Positions 28,963-40,443 of a stretch of 64,000 nucleotides of DNA are shown here, piece after piece (position 1 is the first letter of the stretch; every line of letters starts with the position of its first letter). This DNA comes from Shewanella morhuae (lineage in GTDB: Bacteria; Pseudomonadota; Gammaproteobacteria; Enterobacterales; Shewanellaceae): the NCBI RefSeq assembly GCF_900156405.1, contig NZ_FTNN01000016.1, positions 1-64,000 on the forward strand, in the 5' to 3' direction. The notes under the pieces were generated by a model, which saw only the letters and a program-made list of their open reading frames with translations, ran no database searches and was not told the origin of the DNA. Position numbers and translations under genes: made by a program.

Positions 28963-29714
28963 TCGCGGCCCTCATCTTCAGGATTACCGTCACCGGGTTC
29001 GCCAGTATCGTTCCCAGAACCATCATCGGCATCTTTATCTTTGTCGCTATTATCCTGATGATCATCTTTATTATCGTCATCTTTAGACTTTTCAGGTGCT
29101 ACAGCACCTAACGGTAATAAAAACTTACGTTGGATTTTACCTAAGCCTTCAATCTCAATCTCAATAGCGATAGCCTTAGGCAACTTAGTCGCCTCTACTT
29201 TGCGCTCCCACTTGTCATCCATGAAGAAGGAATACTCCACCGACAACACTTTATCTATCACTACCGTCTTAATCGGTTCGGCGCCAAATTCAGGCTCAGG
29301 ATAAGGAAAATACCAACGCTCTAACCGCCCTTCGCGCACCACATACGCCACAGACTGTAAGCTGCCTCGCGGCAATAACCCGTCGGGATTTAACCAACCT
29401 AAACGGTAAAACACTAAGGCTTCTGATTCTGACTCTAAGATATCATTGCCCGTTTGGAAGACGGTCGAACCACGGCCACCTTCGAGTAATCTGGGTGCGC
29501 GCGCCACCATTTGTGCGAGATCACGCTCAATCGCGCCAAAACCTTGTTGCAATGCTTTAAGCCGAGTCGAGAAAGTACGCGTCACTTCGTCATTAGTCAG
29601 CACAGTGCTGAGCACGGCATTAGAAGCCAAGCCTATCATGGCAAAAATCGCGATGGCGATCAGCATTTCTAACAGGGTAAACCCGCGCTGCACACTAATC
29701 CGTTTTAAGGACAT
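28959..29714 (-). CDS. gspJ: Type II secretion minor pseudopilin J with acidic tail
   Basis: A 251-residue minor pseudopilin. The prepilin motif RGFTLLEMLIAIAIFA is near residue 10. The globular domain ends near residue 205 (RKFLLPLG). The last about 45 residues form a very acidic Asp/Glu/Gly/Asn-rich tail (KSKDDDNKDDHQDN and onward) that is absent from typical GspJ of about 200 residues. It overlaps gspI by 20 bases. Confidence 0.92.
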   Translation of the reverse strand: MSLKRISVQRGFTLLEMLIAIAIFAMIGLASNAVLSTVLTNDEVTRTFSTRLKALQQGFGAIERDLAQMVARAPRLLEGGRGSTVFQTGNDILESESEALVFYRLGWLNPDGLLPRGSLQSVAYVVREGRLERWYFPYPEPEFGAEPIKTVVIDKVLSVEYSFFMDDKWERKVEATKLPKAIAIEIEIEGLGKIQRKFLLPLGAVAPEKSKDDDNKDDHQDNSDKDKDADDGSGNDTGEPGDGNPEDEGRE

Positions 29715-30063
29715 AACTGCTCACTTGTGCTGCAATACGCTGATATCGCTCGTCTTCACTTACGCTAATACGGATCATACGAAAATTATCGTCGGTGGTT
29801 TTCACCACTTCTTTACGCCAGTACCAATCTTTTCCTGCCAGCTCAACTTGGCCTTCTTTTTTACCGACGCCAGGAAACTGCGGCTCAAGTCTGGCATCAA
29901 CCATCTGATTATCAGCTACCCATTGGGCCAAAGTGCGTGACTCCAGAATCGGCATATTAGCCATCTGCTCGCCTAAACTTTTAGTGATCGACACAGCCGC
30001 AATCGAAAATACGGCAAGGGCCACAATCACTTCGAGCAGCGTCATGCCCTTAGCGCGTTTCAT
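29695..30063 (-). CDS. gspI: Type II secretion minor pseudopilin I
   Basis: A 122-residue minor pseudopilin with the prepilin motif KGMTLLEVIVALAVFS right at the N-terminus (cleavage after Gly6, Glu at +5). It works with GspJ and GspK in the pseudopilus tip. It overlaps gspH by 14 bases. Confidence 0.93.
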   Translation of the reverse strand: MKRAKGMTLLEVIVALAVFSIAAVSITKSLGEQMANMPILESRTLAQWVADNQMVDARLEPQFPGVGKKEGQVELAGKDWYWRKEVVKTTDDNFRMIRISVSEDERYQRIAAQVSSYVLKTD

Positions 30064-30625
30064 CGGGACGCCCTAGGGTTAATCGGCCCAATGCGTCGCC
30101 AGCCACTAGCGCTTCGGCCTGTTGACGCTTGTCAGTTTTAGCGATAAATGTCAGTTCAAAAGCACTCATTTCACCACTTGGGAATAACATGATCTGTGGT
30201 TCTGGATGTTTTTTCTTATCGTCAGATGAAGGTTCTATCAATGGTTCTTCGAACCAAGAATCGTCTTCTTCATCCTCTTGTACTAAAGGCAAGCCATCGA
30301 GCACTAAATTCATCACCACGCCCGGCTCCATTTCCTTTTCAGACAGGAGCCGGTCTTCATCCAAAGGCTGCCACTTACCGTCTTTATAAAAAACAAACTG
30401 ATAACTGGTTTTTTCAATCACAATGCCCATAAATTGACCACTCAAAACGGTCTCATCGAGCACCATTTCAGTGGCTGCGATAAACTGCTGCGCTGTTCTA
30501 TCTAGGGCCTGTTGTGGCCCCGAATTGCCGATAGACATAGTCACTGCCGCGGCTGTGAGCCCCATTAGCAAAATCACTAGCATCACCTCCATTAAGGTGA
30601 AACCAGCGTGGCGCAGCTTTAACAT
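30050..30625 (-). CDS. gspH: Type II secretion minor pseudopilin H
   Basis: From the ATG at 30625, one base after the gspG stop, it has 191 residues. The prepilin motif AGFTLMEVMLVILLMG follows a short basic leader. The open frame extends 24 codons further into gspG, but that would put non-leader sequence before the cleavage site. A mid-protein insert is strongly acidic (QEDEEDDSWFEEPL), similar in flavour to the GspJ tail. Confidence 0.9.
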   Translation of the reverse strand: MLKLRHAGFTLMEVMLVILLMGLTAAAVTMSIGNSGPQQALDRTAQQFIAATEMVLDETVLSGQFMGIVIEKTSYQFVFYKDGKWQPLDEDRLLSEKEMEPGVVMNLVLDGLPLVQEDEEDDSWFEEPLIEPSSDDKKKHPEPQIMLFPSGEMSAFELTFIAKTDKRQQAEALVAGDALGRLTLGRPDETR

Positions 30626-30626
30626 C

Positions 30627-31061
30627 TTATTGGAAATTCTGTAAATTCCAGTTACCGATGTCATCTTCGGTACCTGGTTGACTATCTTGGCCTGCACTGA
30701 ATATATCTAGCTTGCCGTTTTCGCCAGGGCTTAACAGCAAGTACTTATTGCGCCATGGATCTTCCGGCAGACGTTTTACATAACCATCTTCACGGTAGTT
30801 ACGTGGTTCAGGCGAGATCGTTGGCTTTTGCACTAAGGCTTCTAAACCTTGTTCAGTCGTTGGGTAGATGCCGTTATCTAACTTGTACATGTCTAAGGCA
30901 TTTTCGAGCGCGACTATGTCGGATACCGCTTTTTGTTGATCAGCTTTATCTTTGTTACCCATTAAATTAGGTACGACCATCGAGGCTAGAATGCCTAAAA
31001 TCACGATAACTACCATCACTTCGAGTAAAGTAAAACCTTGATGTTTTTTGTTCATTTGCAT
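30627..31061 (-). CDS. gspG: Type II secretion major pseudopilin G
   Basis: A 144-residue major pseudopilin that forms the pseudopilus shaft. The prepilin motif QGFTLLEVMVVIVILG follows the leader MQMNKKH, for GspO cleavage and methylation. The C-terminal calcium-site region (DIFSAGQDSQPGTEDDIGNW) is present. The ATG at 31061 has AGGAG about 9 bases upstream; 31055 is an alternative. Confidence 0.95.
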   Translation of the reverse strand: MQMNKKHQGFTLLEVMVVIVILGILASMVVPNLMGNKDKADQQKAVSDIVALENALDMYKLDNGIYPTTEQGLEALVQKPTISPEPRNYREDGYVKRLPEDPWRNKYLLLSPGENGKLDIFSAGQDSQPGTEDDIGNWNLQNFQ

Positions 31062-31123
31062 TGACTACTTCTCCTAAAAAATCCTATGCCAATCGACTTG
31101 GTCATAATCCATAAATTCAAAAA

Positions 31124-32347
31124 TTAACCGCTAATCAAGTTATTCAAAGCTAAGATGGGCTGCAAAATCGCCATCACGATAAATAGCACCACACACGCCA
31201 TGCTGACCACCAGCATAGGCTCAAATACACCGAGTGCTATATTGACGTTACCTTCAAATTCACGGTCTTGGTTATCGGCGGCACGCTCTAACATTTGCTC
31301 AAGCTGACCGCTCTTTTCACCCGAGGCAATCATGTATAACATCATTGCCGGAAACAACTTAGTATTAGTCAACGCCGTGCCTAGGCTAGTTCCTTCACGT
31401 ACGCGCGCAGTTGCATCATCCACCGCCGCTCGCACTCGCATATTCTGCAATACTTCACTGGCGATACGCATACCGTCGAGCAAAGGCACTGAACTGGCGG
31501 ACAAAATGCTTAAGGTTCTGGCAAAACGCGCGGTATTTAAGCCTTTGCTTACGCGGCCAACCACTGGCATGTTCAATAAAAAATTATCGTACTTCATCCG
31601 AAACGCTGGCGACTTTAGCATGCGCCGAAAGAGTGTAAACAGCAGCACTAAGGCAATCACCACAAACACACCATAGTTTTGCACAAAGTCAGAGGCCGAA
31701 ATCAAAAATCGTGTTGAGGCAGGAAGCTCGGCGCCCATATGTTCAAACTGCCCAACCACTTTTGGCACCACCGCCGCTAGGAGGATGGAGATAACGCCTA
31801 TCGCGACAGTGGTCAAAACCGCAGGATATATCATCGCTTGCGTCAGTTTAGATTTAAGCTGCTGGCGCCTCTCGGTGTAATCGGCCAGTCGATTAAGCAC
31901 CACTTCTAAGTGACCGGATTTTTCACCCGAGGCCACCATAGCGCGGTATAAATCATCAAAAATATGCGGAAACTCAGCCAAGGAATCGGCCAAACTGTAA
32001 CCTTCAACCACCCGCGAGCGCACCGCCATAATCATACTTGCAAGGCGATCTTTCTCGCATTGCTGACCAACAGCCTTAAGGGATTCTTCAATCGGCAAAC
32101 CCGCCGCCACTAACGTCGCAATTTGACGGGTGATCAAGGCTAATTCAGCGACCGAGATACCGCGTTTAAAAAACGAGAAACTACCGCTCTTGGCTTTGGC
32201 TTCTTTTTCAGAAACGGGCAGAATCTCTAGCGGCATCATACGTTGGTCGCGCAGCTGGCTACGGGCATGTCTGGCGGTATCCGCCTCAATGACGCCCTTA
32301 AGCTGTTTTCCCTTGTTATCGAGCGCCTTATATTCAAATGCTGGCAT
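31124..32347 (-). CDS. gspF: Type II secretion inner-membrane platform protein F
   Basis: A 407-residue polytopic platform protein with two homologous cytoplasmic domains (SGEKSGHLE and SGEKSGQLE mark the repeat) and three membrane helices near 170-195, 220-240 and 375-400. It links the GspE motor to the pseudopilus. Three bases separate it from the gspE stop. Confidence 0.94.
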   Translation of the reverse strand: MPAFEYKALDNKGKQLKGVIEADTARHARSQLRDQRMMPLEILPVSEKEAKAKSGSFSFFKRGISVAELALITRQIATLVAAGLPIEESLKAVGQQCEKDRLASMIMAVRSRVVEGYSLADSLAEFPHIFDDLYRAMVASGEKSGHLEVVLNRLADYTERRQQLKSKLTQAMIYPAVLTTVAIGVISILLAAVVPKVVGQFEHMGAELPASTRFLISASDFVQNYGVFVVIALVLLFTLFRRMLKSPAFRMKYDNFLLNMPVVGRVSKGLNTARFARTLSILSASSVPLLDGMRIASEVLQNMRVRAAVDDATARVREGTSLGTALTNTKLFPAMMLYMIASGEKSGQLEQMLERAADNQDREFEGNVNIALGVFEPMLVVSMACVVLFIVMAILQPILALNNLISG

Positions 32348-32350
32348 AAA

Positions 32351-33916
32351 TTACTCCTCGCGAGTCACACGCAATACTTCTTCGAGTGTGGTGATGCCCG
32401 CGAGCACTTTGCTCATGCCGTCGTGACGGATGCTGGGTATGGATTGACGAATATACTTTTCGATGGCTAATTCGCCGCGACCGCCGTGGATTAATTCACG
32501 CACGCTATCATCAACTTGTAATAACTCATGGATACCTGTTCGGCCACGATAGCCATTATTACCACAGGATTTACAGCCATTGGCACGGAAAATGTGTCTA
32601 TCATCACTGGCGACTATGCCCAATAGCTCACGTTCACGTGCATCGGGCACGTGTTCGATTTTACATTTTGGGCAAAGAGTACGGATCAAGCGTTGGGCTA
32701 ATACACCGAGCAAACTCGATGATACCAAAAATGGCTCAACGCCCATGTCTTGTAAACGGGTAATGGCGCCTGACGCTGTGTTGGTATGCAATGTTGAAAT
32801 CACCATGTGGCCTGTGAGTGACGCTTGCACCGCAATTTGCGCGGTTTCTAAGTCACGAATTTCACCAATCATCACCACATCAGGATCTTGACGTAAAATC
32901 GCCCGTAGACCACGGGCGAAGGTCATATCCGCCTTAATGTTAACTTGGGTTTGACCGATACCATCTAACTCGTACTCGATGGGATCTTCTACTGTCAGTA
33001 TGTTGGTATCTTTTGAGTTAATCTCGGTCAGGCCAGCGTACAAGGTGGTACTTTTACCCGAACCCGTCGGGCCAGTCACCAGAATAATACCGTGGGGACG
33101 ACGAATAAGATCTTCAAATTTAACTCGAATACTGTCGGTCATGCCCAATTGTTCTAAATCAAGGTTACCGGTATTTTTATCCAGCAAACGCAGCACCACA
33201 CGCTCGCCATGGCTCGATGGCATGGTTGATACCCGCACATCTACCGCACGGCCGGCGATACGCAGCGAAATACGGCCATCCTGTGGCACGCGTTTTTCGG
33301 CGATATCCAGACGTGCCATCACCTTAATCCGCGACACTAACAGCGACGACAGCTTACGGTTGGGCTTAAGAACCTCTTTGAGTACACCATCGATACGAAA
33401 ACGTACAATGAGCTGTTTCTCATAGGTTTCGATGTGGATATCTGAGGCTTCTTCTTTAATGGCTTCAGATAATAGGGCATTGATGAGCTTAATGATCGGC
33501 GCATCATCATCACCTTCGAGCAAGTCTTCGGTTTGTGGCAGCTCTTCGGCCAGAGTGAATAAATCCATCTCGTTGCCAATATCTTCCATCAACTGCTGCG
33601 CTTCAGATGAGTTAGCCTGATAGGCTTGCGTCAGTTTGGCTTCAAACTTCGCCACTTCGAGCTTAACCAAAGGCAAATCGACACCCGAATAACGCCGCGC
33701 TTCGAGCATGGCCGTTAACGGTGTTTTACTGGTGTAAAACAAGCTCAATTCACCCGTGTCACCCAGCGAGAGCACCACGTCGTGGCGATGCGCAAAGGCA
33801 AAAGGTAAACGCTCTTTACTGCTTGAACGAAATACCTCATCACCTTCGGTTTCAAGACCTAGCTCATTAGAGATTTGGCTGAGATCGTCGACTGGGGATA
33901 ATAGTATTTCACTCAT
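32351..33916 (-). CDS. gspE: Type II secretion ATPase E
   Basis: A 521-residue cytoplasmic hexameric motor. It has the N1E domain that binds GspL, Walker [10 protein letters not shown], a Walker B region [12 protein letters not shown], a His box, and a C-terminal zinc-binding C-module with CPKC and CKSC. Its start overlaps the gspD end by 8 bases. Confidence 0.95.
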   Translation of the reverse strand: MSEILLSPVDDLSQISNELGLETEGDEVFRSSSKERLPFAFAHRHDVVLSLGDTGELSLFYTSKTPLTAMLEARRYSGVDLPLVKLEVAKFEAKLTQAYQANSSEAQQLMEDIGNEMDLFTLAEELPQTEDLLEGDDDAPIIKLINALLSEAIKEEASDIHIETYEKQLIVRFRIDGVLKEVLKPNRKLSSLLVSRIKVMARLDIAEKRVPQDGRISLRIAGRAVDVRVSTMPSSHGERVVLRLLDKNTGNLDLEQLGMTDSIRVKFEDLIRRPHGIILVTGPTGSGKSTTLYAGLTEINSKDTNILTVEDPIEYELDGIGQTQVNIKADMTFARGLRAILRQDPDVVMIGEIRDLETAQIAVQASLTGHMVISTLHTNTASGAITRLQDMGVEPFLVSSSLLGVLAQRLIRTLCPKCKIEHVPDARERELLGIVASDDRHIFRANGCKSCGNNGYRGRTGIHELLQVDDSVRELIHGGRGELAIEKYIRQSIPSIRHDGMSKVLAGITTLEEVLRVTREE

Positions 33917-36017
33917 TAGGTTTATCTTTATTTTCGTCCAGCGTTTTAAGGGTTGAGTCAGTTTTGCGCATTTGAGTATCTAAACCTTTACCTTCTTTGT
34001 AACGCTCTAAAATGTCGTTAACTTCTGGCGGTAAATACTCTGATTGATTCCACTCATCTAACACGGGCACCTGAGTATTAGGCATTAAGTTCACGCCGCG
34101 CTCTTGTTGCTCAAGCTGTAATGCTCTGAAATAGTTATATTTACGCCCAGCAATACCTTCCATTGTAATGCCATCACGAATAATGGTCGGTTTGATAAAG
34201 ATCATCAGGTTTTTCTTCGTCTTTTTACTCGAGGAAGATTTAAACAAATGACCTATCACGGGGATATCACCTAAGAAAGGCACTTTCTGTACGCTTTCCT
34301 GCACTTCTTCATTAATCAAACCACCAAGCACAATGATTTGGCCTGAGTCGGCCATCACTGTAGTCGTCAAGCGACGAGTGGCAAAAGAAATATCCACACC
34401 TGTATTACCGTTAACGCCAGACACTTCTTGCTCAATCGTTAGCTTAACTGAGTGACCTTCGTTGATCTGCGGCACGACTTTTAGTTTAACCCCAACCTCT
34501 TTACGTTCAACGGTTTGAAAAGGATTACTGTTATTAGAGCTGGCAGTAGAGCCCGTCAGAATAGGGACTTCGTCACCCACAATAAACGAGGCTTCTTGGT
34601 TATCTAAGGTGGTAATTGACGGTGTTGCCAGTACGTTAGAATTGGTGTCACTCGATACGGCTTGAATGAGTGCACCAAAGTCACCCATGGCCACACCCCA
34701 AGCCATACCATTTACTTTACCTAGCGCTTGAGCCAATAGCGTTACGTCACCTTTAGTATCTGGGTTTTTACCAATTACTTCACCGGTACTCGGATTAGTG
34801 ATGTAAGTGCCTTCTTTATCTTGCGCCTGCCATACACCGGCACCAATCTCACCGATAGTTGGGCCCAAGTTATTAAACTGTGTACCACCACCCGCTTTAG
34901 CCGCCCATTGCACGCCAAAGCCGACACTATCACCCTCAGCAACTTCGACGATAATGGCTTCAACTAATACTTGCGCACGGCGAATATCAAGCTGGTTAAT
35001 CACGCTCTCAATAGTTCGCATTTGGTCTGGTTCGGCACTGATAACTAAAGCGTTAGTCTCTGCATGGGCCATGATATTGATTTCGTTGCGGCGTTTGCCA
35101 CCAGCAGCCTGAGCACTTGGATCTTTATCACCCTCTAACTTTTGAGCAAAGCCTGTCAGTACTTCAACTAAATCTTCAGCCTTGGCATAACGTAAGTAAC
35201 GTACCTTAGTGTTACCTGTGCTAGCTTGTTCAGCGTCAAGACGGTGAATTAACTCGATTACCCGTTGACGGCTTTTCTCATCACCACTCACCACTACGGC
35301 ATTGATACGTTCATCTGCGACCACTTTAGGCGCTTGGCCCGGAAGTTGTGATTGGTTGGCGGTGGCACGATAAAGCGTATCGATAATTCGCACCATTTCA
35401 CCGGCGGAGGCAAATTCTAACGGTACAACCTGTACAGAGGTATCACCTTGCTTATCTACGCGGCGAACAATTTCAACTAGCTTATTCACCACCGCTGCAC
35501 GGCCCGACAACATTAATACGTTAGAAGGGTCGTAGTTAACTACGTTGCCGCCGCCCGCGTTATCATTAAGCTGGCGTAATAGTGGGGCTAATTGCTTGGC
35601 CTCAGTGTTATACAAGGCCACAATACGCGTGACCATTTCATCACCCATACCGGGATCAGTATCATTAGCGACACGAATGGCAGCAGTTTTAGCGTCTTTG
35701 TCTTTAATGACTTTAATAACGTTATTTTCCATCTCGACAATGGCATAACCGTAAACTTGTAAGACGTTGAGGAAGAACTGATAATATTGTTCATCGTTCA
35801 GTAAATCATAACTGCGCACGTTGATTTTGCCGCGAATCGTTGGGTCAACTATGATGGTCTTATTCAAGTTTTTACCAACTATATTGATAAACTCTTGAAT
35901 ATCCGTGCCTTTAAAGTTAGCCGCATACTGTTCTGACCATGCAAATTGCGATGAGAACATAGCTGCACCCGCAACAATCCCAGCAATAAGCTTGCGTCGA
36001 ATCCTTTTGTTTTTCAT
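33909..36017 (-). CDS. gspD: Type II secretion secretin D
   Basis: A 702-residue outer-membrane secretin. It has a signal peptide (cleavage near AWS, about residue 28), an N0 domain, three N-domains (N1-N3), the secretin core with VPILTG and [14 protein letters not shown], and a C-terminal polar S-domain. The pilotin is not encoded in this window. Confidence 0.95.
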   Translation of the reverse strand: MKNKRIRRKLIAGIVAGAAMFSSQFAWSEQYAANFKGTDIQEFINIVGKNLNKTIIVDPTIRGKINVRSYDLLNDEQYYQFFLNVLQVYGYAIVEMENNVIKVIKDKDAKTAAIRVANDTDPGMGDEMVTRIVALYNTEAKQLAPLLRQLNDNAGGGNVVNYDPSNVLMLSGRAAVVNKLVEIVRRVDKQGDTSVQVVPLEFASAGEMVRIIDTLYRATANQSQLPGQAPKVVADERINAVVVSGDEKSRQRVIELIHRLDAEQASTGNTKVRYLRYAKAEDLVEVLTGFAQKLEGDKDPSAQAAGGKRRNEINIMAHAETNALVISAEPDQMRTIESVINQLDIRRAQVLVEAIIVEVAEGDSVGFGVQWAAKAGGGTQFNNLGPTIGEIGAGVWQAQDKEGTYITNPSTGEVIGKNPDTKGDVTLLAQALGKVNGMAWGVAMGDFGALIQAVSSDTNSNVLATPSITTLDNQEASFIVGDEVPILTGSTASSNNSNPFQTVERKEVGVKLKVVPQINEGHSVKLTIEQEVSGVNGNTGVDISFATRRLTTTVMADSGQIIVLGGLINEEVQESVQKVPFLGDIPVIGHLFKSSSSKKTKKNLMIFIKPTIIRDGITMEGIAGRKYNYFRALQLEQQERGVNLMPNTQVPVLDEWNQSEYLPPEVNDILERYKEGKGLDTQMRKTDSTLKTLDENKDKPNE

Positions 36018-36041
36018 TCTTTTTCTTTCCTCTAACGCGTG

Positions 36042-36962
36042 TTATTGCGGCAAACTAAACATGATTTCAACCAATTGTCCTTCCCGCTCAATCATAATAG
36101 ACACTTCGGTTAACTCGGAAAGCTGGCTCATCATTTCTAACGCCTGACTCATAACGGTCAAGTCGTATCCATTAATCGATTTAGCTAAATCATTGGCTTT
36201 AAAACCCGCCTGTTTAAACAAATTGGCGTCTTTACCCGGATTCAAACGATAGCCCGCAACAGCGTCACCCTGTCTCACAGGAGAGATAGCAATGTAATCG
36301 GTGATCTTACTGGGGTCGGCTAACAATTCAGTGCGAGATTCAGCGAGCTCTTGGGAAACTTCGGAGTTTTTCCGTTGGTCGATACGGTTAACCGTTGTAT
36401 TACTCTTGGCCTGTTGTAGCTGCTGGTTGGCTGGGCTTTGACTAGTGTACACAAGGCCATCAAGCATTAGCGTCTCGTAACGGCCCGCATTAGTGATGAT
36501 AATACGGTCAGCGTAGACTTCTTTAAGTGATGCTGATGTGCCTTTGATTTTGTCGCCTAGGCTGTAAGTTTCTTGGCTACCATTTGACTCAATAACGGCT
36601 AAGCCCTTCTGCTCTGCGGTCGATGCGACAACCCCTGTCAGTTGAATAGAAAGTGAAGTTTTAGGTGCATCAGTTATCGTTTCGACCGCAGCGACTTTAG
36701 GTCTATCAGATTGAGTATCTGCCTTACCAAAAAGTCCAAGTTGCTGCAAACTGGCAAGATCAACCTGCCCAGCACTTTTGCCGCTAGCATTAACGGGCGT
36801 GGGTGACCAAGCACTGACAGATGCAGTCGTTGGCACTAATTTCCAAGTAATTTGTGCGGCCAATAACATGATAACAATAAACCCTAACCAGAAAACAATC
36901 CGACTGAGGGGTTTATGGGGCATACCAATAGCTTTGGCGATAATTTTATCTAATAAATCCAT
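36042..36962 (-). CDS. gspC: Type II secretion protein C
   Basis: A 306-residue bitopic inner-membrane protein. The membrane helix is about 25-43, the HR domain contains LQQLGLFGKA and SIQLTGVVAS and contacts the secretin, and a C-terminal PDZ domain spans about 205-305. It is the first gene of gspC-N and is divergent from hslR across a 253-bp region that should hold both promoters; I could not pick one confidently. Confidence 0.93.
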   Translation of the reverse strand: MDLLDKIIAKAIGMPHKPLSRIVFWLGFIVIMLLAAQITWKLVPTTASVSAWSPTPVNASGKSAGQVDLASLQQLGLFGKADTQSDRPKVAAVETITDAPKTSLSIQLTGVVASTAEQKGLAVIESNGSQETYSLGDKIKGTSASLKEVYADRIIITNAGRYETLMLDGLVYTSQSPANQQLQQAKSNTTVNRIDQRKNSEVSQELAESRTELLADPSKITDYIAISPVRQGDAVAGYRLNPGKDANLFKQAGFKANDLAKSINGYDLTVMSQALEMMSQLSELTEVSIMIEREGQLVEIMFSLPQ

Positions 36963-37215
36963 ATTTTATGTGGACCCTCGATACAGGTCTCTGTTCTGAT
37001 TATAATAATTAGGTAATAAGCGCTTAATGCTAACCTAGGCGGCATTTGGCAACAACCCCATAACAGTATTCAAATTGGCGAAAATAGGCCATTTATGCTA
37101 ACTTTGCCCACCTTTAAAGGGTGTGAAGCATGCCACCCTTTAACATAATAGAAATACGCATCTGACACTTTATTGCTCGGCATGTGAACTCATCGATCTT
37201 TTAGCTGGAGACACT

Positions 37216-37614
37216 ATGACTCAAGGTCAAAGCGAAAAAACAGACATTCGACTCGATAAGTGGCTTTGGGCCGCACGTTTCTATAAAACTCGTGCCATTG
37301 CCAAAGACATGATCAACGGCGGCAAAGTACATTACAACGGTCAGCGTGCCAAATCCAGTAGGAATGCTGAGATAGGCGCCGTCCTTAAGATACGCCAAGG
37401 ATATGACGATAAAGAGATCGTCATAAAAAAATTATCACAAATACGTCAATCGGGTGCGATTGCACAAGAATTGTACGATGAAACTGAAACAAGTCTGATT
37501 AAACGGGCGGTTAATGCTGAGCAAAGACGCCTCAACATGCTTAACAACCCCATACCAGATCAGAAACCAGACAAAAAGCAACGACGCCAGCTCATGCGCT
37601 TTAAAGACCTTTAA
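37216..37614 (+). CDS. hslR: Heat shock protein 15 (ribosome-associated, S4 domain)
   Basis: A 132-residue protein that binds free 50S subunits carrying a nascent chain and rescues them. The S4 domain (about 10-70) has [30 protein letters not shown]. The C-terminus is basic. GGAG lies five bases before the ATG. It is followed by hslO after 14 bases. Confidence 0.93.
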   Translation: MTQGQSEKTDIRLDKWLWAARFYKTRAIAKDMINGGKVHYNGQRAKSSRNAEIGAVLKIRQGYDDKEIVIKKLSQIRQSGAIAQELYDETETSLIKRAVNAEQRRLNMLNNPIPDQKPDKKQRRQLMRFKDL

Positions 37615-37628
37615 TAGTGAGAGACACC

Positions 37629-38489
37629 ATGACTCAAGATATTTTACACCGCTATTTGTTTGACAATGCCGATGTCCGTGGCGAAATGGTACAACTACAA
37701 GACAGCTACCAACAAGTGATCAGCGCCCAAGAGTACCCTCCCGTTTTACAAACTCTGCTGGGTGAACTCATGGCAGCCACATCACTGCTAACCGCAACAT
37801 TAAAATTTAGCGGCGATATCAGCGTGCAGTTACAGGGTAATGGCCCGGTTTCTTTAGCGGTGATCAACGGTAACAATCGACAAGAATTACGCGGTGTTGC
37901 ACGTTGGAATAACGAACTGGCTGACGATGCTAGCTTGGCTGATTTATTCGGTCAGGGTTATATGGTCATCACCTTAACCCCAGAAGAAGGGGAACGCTAC
38001 CAAGGCGTAGTTGCACTAGACAAGCCAACCTTAGCGGCATGTGTTGAAGAATACTTTAATCAATCCGAACAGTTACCAACTGGCATTTGGTTATTTGCCG
38101 ATGGCAAACAAGCGGCAGGCATGTTTTTACAAATTCTACCTAGCCAAAAAGAAGATAACATCGAGTTTGAGCACTTAAGCCAGTTAACCTCAACCGTTAA
38201 GGCTGAGGAGCTATTCACTCTAGATGCAGAAAGCGTATTACACCGCCTTTATCATCAAGAAGAAGTGCACCTATTCGAGCCTATCAATGTCAGCTTTAAG
38301 TGCACCTGTTCTTTGGAGCGCAGTGCGGGCGCGATTAAGACGTTAGCTCAAGCAGAAATCGAAGCCATACTCGCCGAAGACGGCAAGATAGAAATGGGCT
38401 GTGAATATTGCCACGCTAAATACACCTTTGATGCCATAGATATCGCCACCTTATTTGCTAACGGTCAAACGTCAACCACACAGCAATAA
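37629..38489 (+). CDS. hslO: Redox-regulated holdase chaperone Hsp33
   Basis: A 286-residue cytosolic chaperone activated by oxidation. The C-terminal zinc switch has its four cysteines as CTC and CEYC. The ATG at 37629 fits the family start; a GTG at 37617 is in frame but the added residues MRDT have no support. It forms a pair with hslR, as in E. coli. Confidence 0.93.
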   Translation: MTQDILHRYLFDNADVRGEMVQLQDSYQQVISAQEYPPVLQTLLGELMAATSLLTATLKFSGDISVQLQGNGPVSLAVINGNNRQELRGVARWNNELADDASLADLFGQGYMVITLTPEEGERYQGVVALDKPTLAACVEEYFNQSEQLPTGIWLFADGKQAAGMFLQILPSQKEDNIEFEHLSQLTSTVKAEELFTLDAESVLHRLYHQEEVHLFEPINVSFKCTCSLERSAGAIKTLAQAEIEAILAEDGKIEMGCEYCHAKYTFDAIDIATLFANGQTSTTQQ

Positions 38490-38508
38490 CCTGACTGCTG
38501 TAGAGATA

Positions 38509-38531
38509 ATGGGCACCTTTTCGGTGCCCAT
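38509..38531 (+). terminator. Terminator after hslO
   Basis: ATGGGCACC and GGTGCCCAT form a 9-bp stem with a 5-base loop followed by a run of T. Confidence 0.85.
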
Positions 38532-38684
38532 TTTTTATCCTGCCTATAATCCCTCACACATTACACTGGGCTTAAGCTACAATCGGCTCACTTTATCCTC
38601 TGGCTCAACGCGGTTGATAAATAAAACTAAATCGGCAGACGATCGATAATAAAAATAACCTTACAAACCAATGGAGACCTCATT

Positions 38685-40226
38685 ATGGCGGATGGATTAA
38701 ACCGCGTTTACTTTAACCCCACAACAGCACAACTTGTCGAACTTGCCCTGCTACGCGGCGAAGGCGAATTGACAGCTAATGGCGCATTAGTCGCTAAAAC
38801 AGGCGCTCGCAGTGGTCGCTCACCGGGCGATCGTTTCATCGTTAGAGAACCTAGCTCAGAAGCCGATATCGAATGGGGCCCTGTTAACCAAGCTTTTGAA
38901 CCCGGTGCTTTTGAAAGTCTATGGGCGCGGGTTGAAGCTTACCTCGCCGATAAAGAACTGTTTGTCTCTGATCTTGAAGTCGGTGCCGATAGCGAACATT
39001 ACCAACCCGTACGAGTGACCACTCAATACGCTTGGCATCAACTATTTGCCCGTAATCTGTTTATCATCCCTGAAGCATTTAACCGCAAAGACAAACCCGT
39101 GTGGCAAATTATTAATGCCCCAGACTTTGTCTGCGATCCCGCGCGCGATGGCACTAACTCTGATGCTGCAGTCATTTTAAACTTTGCTGAGCGTAAAGTG
39201 CTGCTCGCTGGCCTTAAATACGCCGGCGAAATGAAGAAATCGATGTTCTCAGTGCAAAATTTCTTACTGCCAGCCAAAGGCGTGCTACCAATGCATTGCT
39301 CGGCCAACGTCGGTAAAGATGGCGACACGACGCTATTTTTCGGTTTATCTGGCACAGGTAAAACGACGCTATCGGCCGATCCAAAACGCTTCCTTATTGG
39401 TGACGATGAACACGGCTGGGCGCCGGGCGGCGTATTTAACATTGAAGGCGGTTGCTACGCTAAATGTATCGATTTAAGCCAAAAGAATGAGCCTGTTATT
39501 TGGGATGCGATCCGTTTTGGTACTGTGCTAGAAAACGTGGTGATGGACGAGCATCGCGTGCCTGACTACACAGACAGTAGCTTGACCGAAAACACCCGAG
39601 CAGCTTATCCGCTGGAACATATTGCCCAACGTAAAGAAGACAACTGCGGCGCCGAGCCACGTGCGGTAGTATTTTTAACCTGTGACGTATCTGGCGTATT
39701 ACCACCAGTTTCGATTCTGACCAAAGAACAAGCTGCGTATCACTTCTTATCGGGTTATACGGCTAAAGTGGGTTCGACTGAAATTGGCTCAACCTCAGCG
39801 ATTCAATCTACTTTCTCAACTTGCTTCGGCGCACCTTTCTTCCCTCGCCCTGCGGGCGTGTATGCTGAACTATTAATGAAGCGCATTGAGTCATTCGGTA
39901 GCCAAGTATATTTAGTGAACACCGGCTGGACTGGTGGCCCACATGGTGTAGGTAAGCGTTTTGATATCCCAACCACGCGCGCTATTGTCGATGCGATTGT
40001 GAGCGGTGAGTTGAAAGACGTTGAAACCGTCCACTTAGACACACTGAACCTCGCTGTTCCCGTGGCGGTAACTGGCGTAGACCGCAATTTACTCAACCCA
40101 GTCAATACTTGGGGCGATAAAGCACTATACGCTGAATATGCCCAGAAACTGGCCGAAGCCTTTACTAAAAACTTCGCTAAATACCAAGTGTCAGACGCGA
40201 TCCGTAAAGCAGGCCCAAAGGCATAA
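38685..40226 (+). CDS. pckA: Phosphoenolpyruvate carboxykinase (ATP)
   Basis: The gluconeogenic enzyme converting oxaloacetate and ATP to PEP. It has 513 residues. The kinase loop [14 protein letters not shown], the metal and oxaloacetate site [22 protein letters not shown], and [12 protein letters not shown] substrate residues are all visible. GGAG lies 10 bases upstream of the ATG. A strong terminator follows. Confidence 0.97.
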   Translation: MADGLNRVYFNPTTAQLVELALLRGEGELTANGALVAKTGARSGRSPGDRFIVREPSSEADIEWGPVNQAFEPGAFESLWARVEAYLADKELFVSDLEVGADSEHYQPVRVTTQYAWHQLFARNLFIIPEAFNRKDKPVWQIINAPDFVCDPARDGTNSDAAVILNFAERKVLLAGLKYAGEMKKSMFSVQNFLLPAKGVLPMHCSANVGKDGDTTLFFGLSGTGKTTLSADPKRFLIGDDEHGWAPGGVFNIEGGCYAKCIDLSQKNEPVIWDAIRFGTVLENVVMDEHRVPDYTDSSLTENTRAAYPLEHIAQRKEDNCGAEPRAVVFLTCDVSGVLPPVSILTKEQAAYHFLSGYTAKVGSTEIGSTSAIQSTFSTCFGAPFFPRPAGVYAELLMKRIESFGSQVYLVNTGWTGGPHGVGKRFDIPTTRAIVDAIVSGELKDVETVHLDTLNLAVPVAVTGVDRNLLNPVNTWGDKALYAEYAQKLAEAFTKNFAKYQVSDAIRKAGPKA

Positions 40227-40261
40227 GCGTTTAATTTTATTAAGCTCGAATGTTACCTGTG

Positions 40262-40299
40262 AAAAAAGCGCCGATTCTGCAATGAATCGGCGCTTTTTT
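40262..40299. terminator. Terminator after pckA, shared with the convergent XRE gene
   Basis: A 16-bp stem (40262-40277 with 40284-40299) with a 6-base loop, A-run on the left and T-run on the right, so usable in both directions. Confidence 0.85.
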
Positions 40300-40443
40300 T
40301 TGGCTATTTTTTTATGCTTAACTTTCAAACTTAACGCCTAGCATAGTGAATTATCGCAAATGAGAGAGTGGCGAGAGTGGCTCAATGCAGAAAACGATCA
40401 ACATAACCATTCAGCCACGCTACTTATCCCCAAAATTACTGAT

